A stretch of 64,000 nucleotides of DNA from Trichomonas vaginalis G3 (taxonomy: Eukaryota > Parabasalia > Trichomonadida > Trichomonadidae). The notes under the pieces are model-generated. The model searched no databases. It saw only the letters and a program-made list of their open reading frames with translations, and had not been told where the DNA came from. The stretch covers positions 26,241,896 through 26,305,895 of the forward strand of contig NC_067206.1 of assembly GCF_026262505.1 (NCBI RefSeq), in the 5' to 3' direction. The position numbers and the translations under genes are program-made. Of the stretch, positions 58,134-64,000 are shown piece by piece. The stretch's first letter is position 1; each line of letters opens with the position of its first letter.

Positions 58134-58345
58134 GTCAAGACTTCATCGTAAATGTTTTGTCAAGACTTCTTCGTAAATGTTTTGTCAAGACTTCTTCGTA
58201 AATGTTTTGTCAAGACTTCTTCGTAAATGTTTTGTCAAGACTTCTTCGTAAATGTTTTGTCAAGACTTCTTCGTAAATGTTTTGTCAAGACTTCTTCGTA
58301 AATGTTTTGTCAAGACTTCTTCGTAAATGTTTTGTCATGATTTCA
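58134..58345 (+). repeat. 25-bp tandem array of Polinton C, eight copies
   Basis: Unit GTCAAGACTTCTTCGTAAAT plus GTTTT, nearly invariant except for the first and last units (CATCGTA). The uniformity points to recent expansion. A further run of six units lies at 58447-58585. Confidence 0.95.
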
Positions 58346-58380
58346 TCGTAATGAGCGTAAATGACCAAAAAATAATGTTT

Positions 58381-58428
58381 ATGTTAGAATGTTAGATCTA
58401 ACACCTTTTCTAACATGTTTTCTAACAT
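58381..58428 (+). promoter_or_regulatory. 48-bp five-half-site module, copy 8 (ATGTTAGA class)
   Basis: ATGTTAGA, ATGTTAGA, TCTAACAC, TCTAACAT, TCTAACAT with CTTT and GTTT spacers; preceded by AAAAAATAATGTTT. It lies between two 25-bp arrays. Confidence 0.9.
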
Positions 58429-58446
58429 CGTAGAAAACTCATGAAT

Positions 58447-58585
58447 TTCATCGTATATGTTTTGTCAAGACTTCATCGTATATGTTTTGTCAAGACTTCT
58501 TCGTAAATGTTTTGTCAAGACTTCTTCGTAAATGTTTTGTCAAGACTTCTTCGTAAATGTTTTGTCAAGACTTCTTCGTAATGAG
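58447..58585 (+). repeat. 25-bp tandem array of Polinton C, second block
   Basis: About six units, the first two ending CATCGTATAT, the rest CTTCGTAAAT. Followed by ATGAGCGTAAATGACCC, a phrase that follows the array in B as well. Confidence 0.95.
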
Positions 58586-58610
58586 CGTAAATGACCCAAA
58601 AATATAATTT

Positions 58611-58659
58611 AGGTGAAGAGGTGAGATGTCACCTCTTTTCTCACCTGTTTTCTCACCTC
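58611..58659 (+). promoter_or_regulatory. 48-bp five-half-site module, copy 9 (AGGTGAGA class)
   Basis: AGGTGAAG, AGGTGAGA, then TGTCACCT, TCTCACCT and TCTCACCT with CTTT and GTTT spacers, preceded by CCCAAAAATATAATTT. Same geometry as the other copies but with TTA replaced by TGA in one orientation and TAA by TCA in the other. It lies 75 bases before the virion-type gene. Confidence 0.9.
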
Positions 58660-58733
58660 ATGAATTTTCATGATTTCTTCGTAAATGTTTTGTCGAAACT
58701 TCTTCATCGTAAATGTTTTTAACTTCACTTAAA

Positions 58734-61700
58734 ATGCCACGTAAGCTACGTAAGAATATACGTAAGAGGAAGAGAGCATTGAAACATCCAATAGTAAAAC
58801 TGACACCACAACAACAGTTGCAACAACAAATGCTGAATGACCCCACTATGTTGCAACAAATGTCAAGCAATCCTATGCTTTTAAACCGAGTTGTTGGTGC
58901 ACAGAGTGGAGGTTTAAGAGCGGCACTTTTAGCGAAAATGGCAGGCTATGGTGGAGCTGCAGACGGAACAGCCTATAACCCTCAAAGTCAAATGAATTTG
59001 AGTTCACTCAAAAATCAAATAACAGATGTCAAAAAGTCAAACATAGACATACAGAAGCAAATAAGTGAAAACGAAAAGAAACTAGAATATGACAGACACA
59101 CAAAGAAACTAAATGAGTTAAACGTAGAGAAAAAGAAGAAAAGAACAACTGAAAGAACTAAGTACAGAGGAATATGCAAAAAAAGTGTCAGAAAAAGCAG
59201 CAGAAGTAGCAAAAATGGAACAAGATGTCATAAATTTGAAAAACCATACTACTCAATATAAAATACTGAAAGATGAAGAGATAAAACAAAAAGCCCTGAA
59301 GACATATATGGATAGCGATGAGTATAAAAAGGAAGTTGAAGCAAATGTAAAGGCAGAAAAACTTTTACAGTTGCAAAACCAAACCGTACAGTATGAAAAC
59401 TTAGCACAAGAAAGTAAAAATAACGACGCAGCCATGCAAAAGGCAATGAAAAGCGCAGAATATATAAAAGCTAACAATGACTGGTTAGATGCCCAAGCCA
59501 ACGCTAAAGCAGCCAACTCATAGGGTCAATAAGGACAAAAATACAAGCGGATGAAGACAGTTCAAATGAAGCTTTAACGAATGCTGACTTTAAGAACGCC
59601 TTCGAAGCTCTTCATAGTAAGGTGAAACAAGTGAACGACTTCTCATCTGGAAAGAAACTGAAGTCTGAAGGTTTCGACAAAGAGTTAAGAGAAGTAGCAC
59701 AAAATATGACGAAAATAACAGATGCAGCAACGAGACAGGCAGTTCAAAGTGCCTATGACGCCGTTAGAGCAACTGTTGTGAAAAGTCAAGAAAAAGAGTT
59801 ACAACAGACCAAAACAGACCTAGTAAATGCTTTCTTAAGAACGAAAAGTCAGGTAGGACATTACGCTGCAGATGGAACATATGTGCCAGCTGGTGGAACT
59901 TATATACCACCAAACCCTCCAAGAGAAGCACCTGCACCAGGACTACCTAAAACATTTACATCGTCACATGGACACAGACACAGGCATGCACAACAACCAC
60001 CTCCACAACCAGCACAACAACCAACACAACAACCAGCACAACAACCACCTCCACAACCAGCACAACAACAACCACAACCAGAGCAAGGACATAAAAGAAG
60101 TAGAGAACAAGGAAACCAAGAATTCTTAAAAATGCTTAAAGAAGAGTGTGGTTTCCCAGATACTGTTGACTTTAGTGACAGATATAAAGAAGCTATTGGA
60201 AAGTTCAAGGATGGAAATACTGACCCGAACCTATTTAGCTTTATGGCTCAGCACCAAAACGGATATAATCTCAAACCTGGAAAATACAAGCTCGCTAAGG
60301 GATATGATTTAATAGCATATCATCCAAATGACATGGATGAATTTACTCCGAGATATTTGATGTCAGAGCTAAATGACAATTCAACTTTCGTCATGAAACG
60401 CGTAAAAAATAGAGACGGAACGAAAGAACAAAAGCTTATGAATGCGGATGACGTAGATAGGGAAATTGTTGAAAACGGTCTCGGAATATATGAAATGCCA
60501 GCAGATGAGGTACAAGAAACTCCACAGGAAGAAGTTCAGATACAACCAGACATGGAAGAAATAGTTCAGCAACAACAGCTAGAAGAGCCTGAAGGAAACG
60601 AACAAGTCCCTCCTTTGGAAACTAACCTCACAGAACTAGATGAAGATTTGGAACAGCCGAAAAATCTTGACCCTCAACAAGAGTATGCGGAGAATATGGA
60701 ATATTTCCAAGAGTCTAAAAAAAATTCAGCTGACATAGTAGAAGAATATCGAAAATGTTTGCCGACATACAAAAGACTCCAACACCAGATGAAAATATTC
60801 AGCATAGAATGGAAGTACTGAAAGAAAATGTACACAAATACAACAACCCTTTTTACTTACGAGCATTTAACGTTCAATCTTCGGATGAACTCGGTGAAAA
60901 TAAAAGGTTAAATTTCAAGAAAACATATAGAAATGAAACATTGTTTAAAGTTCATTCAGAACCTAACAAGATGGAAACAAACCTACTTTTGTTTCTGCAG
61001 ACGATGGAACTACAATGAGATGGGGTCATAAAGCTAACCGGATAGGTGGTTCATAAACTTACAACCTCAATTCCAAGAAGTTGTAGACGCAATGGAAGCG
61101 AATGGTGAACGAGATATAGCTGGTATTTTCAGCGCGGCTTTAATGCCATTGAAAGATATGAAAGATGCAGATATTTTGAACCAGTATGAAATGAACATGG
61201 CTGATGGAAATATAACACTGACGTTCTAGAACATTTATCTCAAAGAACTACACAGAACCATAGAGATGGTATATTTGGTGAAGAGTTTAGAAAGAAAGTT
61301 AGGGAGAGCGAAGGAAGAGAACCTATTGTACATGACCTTTGCAACGAAAGTTTACAAAATGTCATAAAAACTTACTTTGCAGACAATGAACTGAGAAGGG
61401 ATGAATATTTAAGAAAACTCAAATGGACAGTACCAGATGAAATGTTAGTATTGAAAAACATGTTCCTTGACAAAATAAAACCAACTACAGAAATAAACGA
61501 CGCAGACTGAAAGATTGGGTAGAAGCTTTCCCATTCACAAAAGATATAGTTGGTAACATGGAAAGAAAACCAGAATGGCTACAAAAACATATATTTGGAA
61601 ACGAGCTTATTCCATATGGACAGGCACTGTTTGAAGAGCTTGAACCGGAAACTCAGGAAAGAGTCATGCAAACAATACGCAAAGACTCAAATACAACATC

Positions 61701-61911
61701 TATGACAAACTCTTTCTAGATATAGGTTACTGAGATGGGCGACCAGAGCCAAAGGCAAAAAAGGACATGGGAAATTTGCAACATACTAGATGAACATAAT
61801 GCAAAGATGCAACAACTTCAAGCAGAGGGCAATGAAGGAAAAAGAAGAGTTAAAAACTCAGTCAGGAAGAAAGTAAAGCTTGGTCCACGTGGGTTCTATT
61901 ATGACATATAA
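58734..61911 (+). pseudogene. Large virion-type gene of Polinton C, broken
   Basis: The counterpart of the gene at 43304-46474 in B, with the same start MPRKLRKNIRKRKRALKHP and the same leader. Most of the text is unchanged. The P/Q hinge differs: B has a longer GGTYIPAVGIYIP repeat, while C has an expanded QQPPPQPAQQ region, so the hinge is length-variable. The end reads KVKLGPRGFYYDI. It is broken by about seven changes. No domain recognised; a virion core or scaffold role is inferred from its place before the capsid gene. Confidence 0.6.
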
Positions 61912-61942
61912 ATCCAACTATTCTATATTTTACTCATATGAA

Positions 61943-63540
61943 ATGTACGCCGCTCAGAATATAACGCCAACAGTTTTGGATGCCATGAATGGAAATGTTT
62001 CCGAATGGTATAACGAATGCGACAATGCCATTAGAAAGGTCAGAAATAGTTCTGGAACTTACGAATATACAACTGCTGTTTCTTACGGAAACGTAGGTGA
62101 GTTTGGAGAAGGTTCTTCAACAACAGTAGATATTGCTTGCGACAGGTTTCATATAATTTCTATTGACAACTCTTTCTTATACGTGGAACAAGACATTGAA
62201 ATAAAACCTTCTGCCAAGTTGTCTGACAAGAAAGGTTGCAATGGAATTTTCTATGTCGGATACCAATATGCTCCAGAAGTTTTCATGGGATATAAGATAT
62301 ATTCTAACTCTGACTTAGTTCAAACAGTAACATGGGCAAATATGAATGTTCGCTTTGAGAAACTCAGTAACCACAAGCTAGAGAACAAACAGACCAGTAT
62401 GCACTATTGAGAAAATAAGAAGACTTGACCCTAACGTTCCAGGAGTTTATGTTGACCTTTCTGGACAACTGCAGCAGCAGTAACCAAAGTAAAATTGAAA
62501 CTTAGAGTTCCTTTGTCATCTTTCCTCATCTTCAGGTTTTTAAGATACTTGCCAAACTGGGCAGGAAAAATTTCTATCGAACTTACTCCAAGCAAAAATA
62601 ACTTAGTCATTGCACCAACACAAGACCCATTCACTCTTACAGAAGTAGTGGGAACAAAAAAAAATGTCATTCGCCGACTTTTGCAAAAACAAAGTTGACT
62701 TAGACTTTGGTTTCTCAAACCTCAACACTGAAGTAAACTATTATTTCAATGCTGCTGGAGACTTGGGACCCAGTTAAGTTCACATGCGAAAAATTTGAAT
62801 GCAAGAGAATAGAAAGCAGACTTGCAGTCTATATGTTGGACCAGATATTTCAAATGCTTTAGCTGCCAAATATATTGCAGTTCCACTTATGTTCCCTATA
62901 CACCAAATATCTGTCAAAGACTTTGCAGGTGAAGTTGGAAACCAAAGTGCTGACCCAGGTGCAAGAACAGATATTGCTTTAACAACTGCAATGAAACATG
63001 CAGATACTATGTTTGTACTGTTCAGACGAACTATAAATGACTATTCTTGCTTCTACAACCCTGGTATTAAATACCATATAAACATAGATGGCAAATACTA
63101 TCCAAGAGAAAATATTCTACAGTTGAGGATATGAGGTCATACAACTTGACATTAGATGCTATGAACTTTAACAACAACTTCACAACAACCATTAACCTGA
63201 AATGCAAAGTTCTATTATGCCATATGTGAAAGTATGGACTCATACAGGAGCTCAAAAAACTCAATATACAAATGGAGACCGTTCAAACTTTTGGCTTGGC
63301 ATTCCATTTGCTGACTCAGAAGACTTTATGGGTGGTATTTCAACTGTTGGTACAGTTCAAATACAATATACTGGTGACAGAGACGGTCCAGATGAATTGA
63401 AAGCAAAGAAGTTTACAAAAACCAATAGCACTTTTCACGGAAGATGCTCTTTTGAAAATTCGTTCGATGAAACCTGCTGGGGCTCTCAGATTGGTATAAC
63501 GACAGCTTCCATCGAGCAGATTTTGGCAGCAGGTCAGTAA
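61943..63540 (+). pseudogene. Major capsid protein of Polinton C, broken
   Basis: Counterpart of the capsid gene of B. It starts MYAAQNITPTVLDAMNGNVS after ATATTTTACTCATATGAA and ends ASIEQILAAGQ. Jelly-roll text is conserved, including SNFWLGIPFADSEDFMGG and MFPIHQISVKDFAGEV. It is broken by about seven changes, clearly more than the copy in B. This alone shows C could not make this particle protein itself. Confidence 0.85.
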
Positions 63541-63853
63541 GTTGTTCTTGAACTGACTTCTCTCCGTCAAATATTGACAGTACGCCAGTTTTGATATAAT
63601 ATTTGTATTATAAACTTACCTTTAGAAATATCGGTCAGTTTTGTTGTTATATTTTTGTCTGCTTCAAGAACTTTCACCATCTCGGTTATACCAACTTTCT
63701 TTGCTTTATGAAAATATTTTGGTTCAGCAAAGACTGCTATTCTATAACATTTTCCATTGTTTGTATAAAAACTACTCTGTCAATGAACTTGTATTGTTTG
63801 TGTGTGTAAACTTTGTTTTGCTTCAATTCGAAGAGATACTCAAATACGTCCAT
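63541..63853 (-). pseudogene. Unknown small gene of Polinton C, broken
   Basis: Counterpart of the plus-strand gene at 41357 in B, starting at an ATG on the minus strand at 63853 (MDVFEYLF-like start) and running toward the capsid gene 3' end. Text such as VYTHKQYKY and KTGVLSIFDGEKSVQEQL is shared with B. It is broken. No family recognised. Confidence 0.45.
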
Positions 63854-63871
63854 CTTTTTATTCTAAGTAAA
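63854..63871. promoter_or_regulatory. 18-bp bidirectional promoter of Polinton C
   Basis: CTTTTTATTCTAAGTAAA, the exact reverse complement of 41339-41356, between divergent ATGs at 63853 and 63872. Confidence 0.7.
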
Positions 63872-64000
63872 ATGTCATTTCCGAAAAATAGAAGCGTAAG
63901 TGTTTCAAAAGGTTTAATGGCGGTGGCAGATGTTGAAGTTAAATTCACCAACTCAAACAAACAGTCAAAGTGTTGTTGTCAATGTCAAAGAAAGAGATGT
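63872..64000 (+). CDS. Unknown virion-block gene of Polinton C, cut by the window edge
   Basis: Begins MSFPKNRSVSVSKGLMAVAD, as the gene at 41338 in B. Only about 43 codons are visible and the state of the remainder is unknown. A function cannot be given; it lies beside the capsid gene as in B. Confidence 0.6.
   Translation, partial: MSFPKNRSVSVSKGLMAVADVEVKFTNSNKQSKCCCQCQRKRC

Larger units (their letters stand above)
57883..64000. mobile_element. Polinton/Maverick C, left 6.1 kb, broken, runs off the window
   Basis: Same family as B, opposite orientation: the end seen here corresponds to the right end of B. Visible parts: terminal repeat, 25-bp arrays, two 48-bp modules, the large virion-type gene, major capsid gene, a small unknown gene and the start of the next gene. 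Coding sequence is very close to B, yet it has roughly fifteen breaks in 6 kb, more than the matching part of B. A fossil, probably slightly older than B or decaying faster. The other end and the target duplication are outside the window. Confidence 0.9.

Noticed and set aside
1-64000. tRNA, rRNA or other structured RNA genes
   Set aside because: None found by eye; the GC-rich patch at 58081 does not fold into a convincing cloverleaf.

Overview
The window looks like nuclear DNA of a trichomonad (parabasalid) protist, most likely Trichomonas vaginalis or a close relative. The evidence is AT-rich DNA, an intron-less 4.9-kb gene, BspA-like and beta-helix surface-protein genes, a degenerate protein kinase, start regions with a trichomonad-type initiator (TCA-pyrimidine-A/T), and many Maverick/Polinton and Mutator-like elements. 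Species is an inference; nothing here fixes it.

Layout. 1-2460 is a 21-bp satellite. 2461 to about 14105 is the right part of Polinton A: minor-capsid-like, fibre, primase-helicase, integrase and protein-primed DNA polymerase genes, and a private 100-bp intergenic repeat. 14845-19713 is a whole host gene for a 1622-residue helical-repeat-like protein. 19896-22222 holds host debris: a 5'-truncated BspA gene, fragments of a kinase and of the 1622-residue gene, and the 3' half of a beta-helix gene. Polinton B (22223-46906, 24.7 kb) sits inside that beta-helix gene, flanked by a GAGTT duplication; the other piece of the gene follows at 46907. Next come a decayed 3' end of a paralogue of the big host gene, a pseudokinase with an in-frame stop (47594-48778), and a Mutator-like element (49019-57062) with GAGA ends, a 9-bp target duplication, about 2-kb inverted repeats and an 875-codon transposase. 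Polinton C starts at 57883 and runs off the right edge; it is a second copy of the B family in the opposite orientation.

Polinton B carries a D12-class adenine methyltransferase, a phage-like fibre, integrase, polymerase, an HNH nuclease, KilA-N genes (one with T5orf172, one with DUF3627), a packaging ATPase, an SF3 helicase, a penton-like protein, the major capsid protein and a large virion-type gene. Many of these are broken, so B and C are fossils, although the similarity of their ends and of the two copies suggests they are young. A belongs to a different lineage with a different polymerase and an added primase domain.

The most unusual structure is non-coding. A 48-bp module built of five 8-bp half-sites (two forward, three reverse) occurs nine times in B and C, and its half-site sequence changes in concert between copies. 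The B/C inverted repeats hold two-tier hairpins whose inner stems differ between copies yet still pair. Divergent genes in B and C share promoters only 16-18 bp long. A palindromic segment lies in the same protein frame in two neighbouring genes of B.
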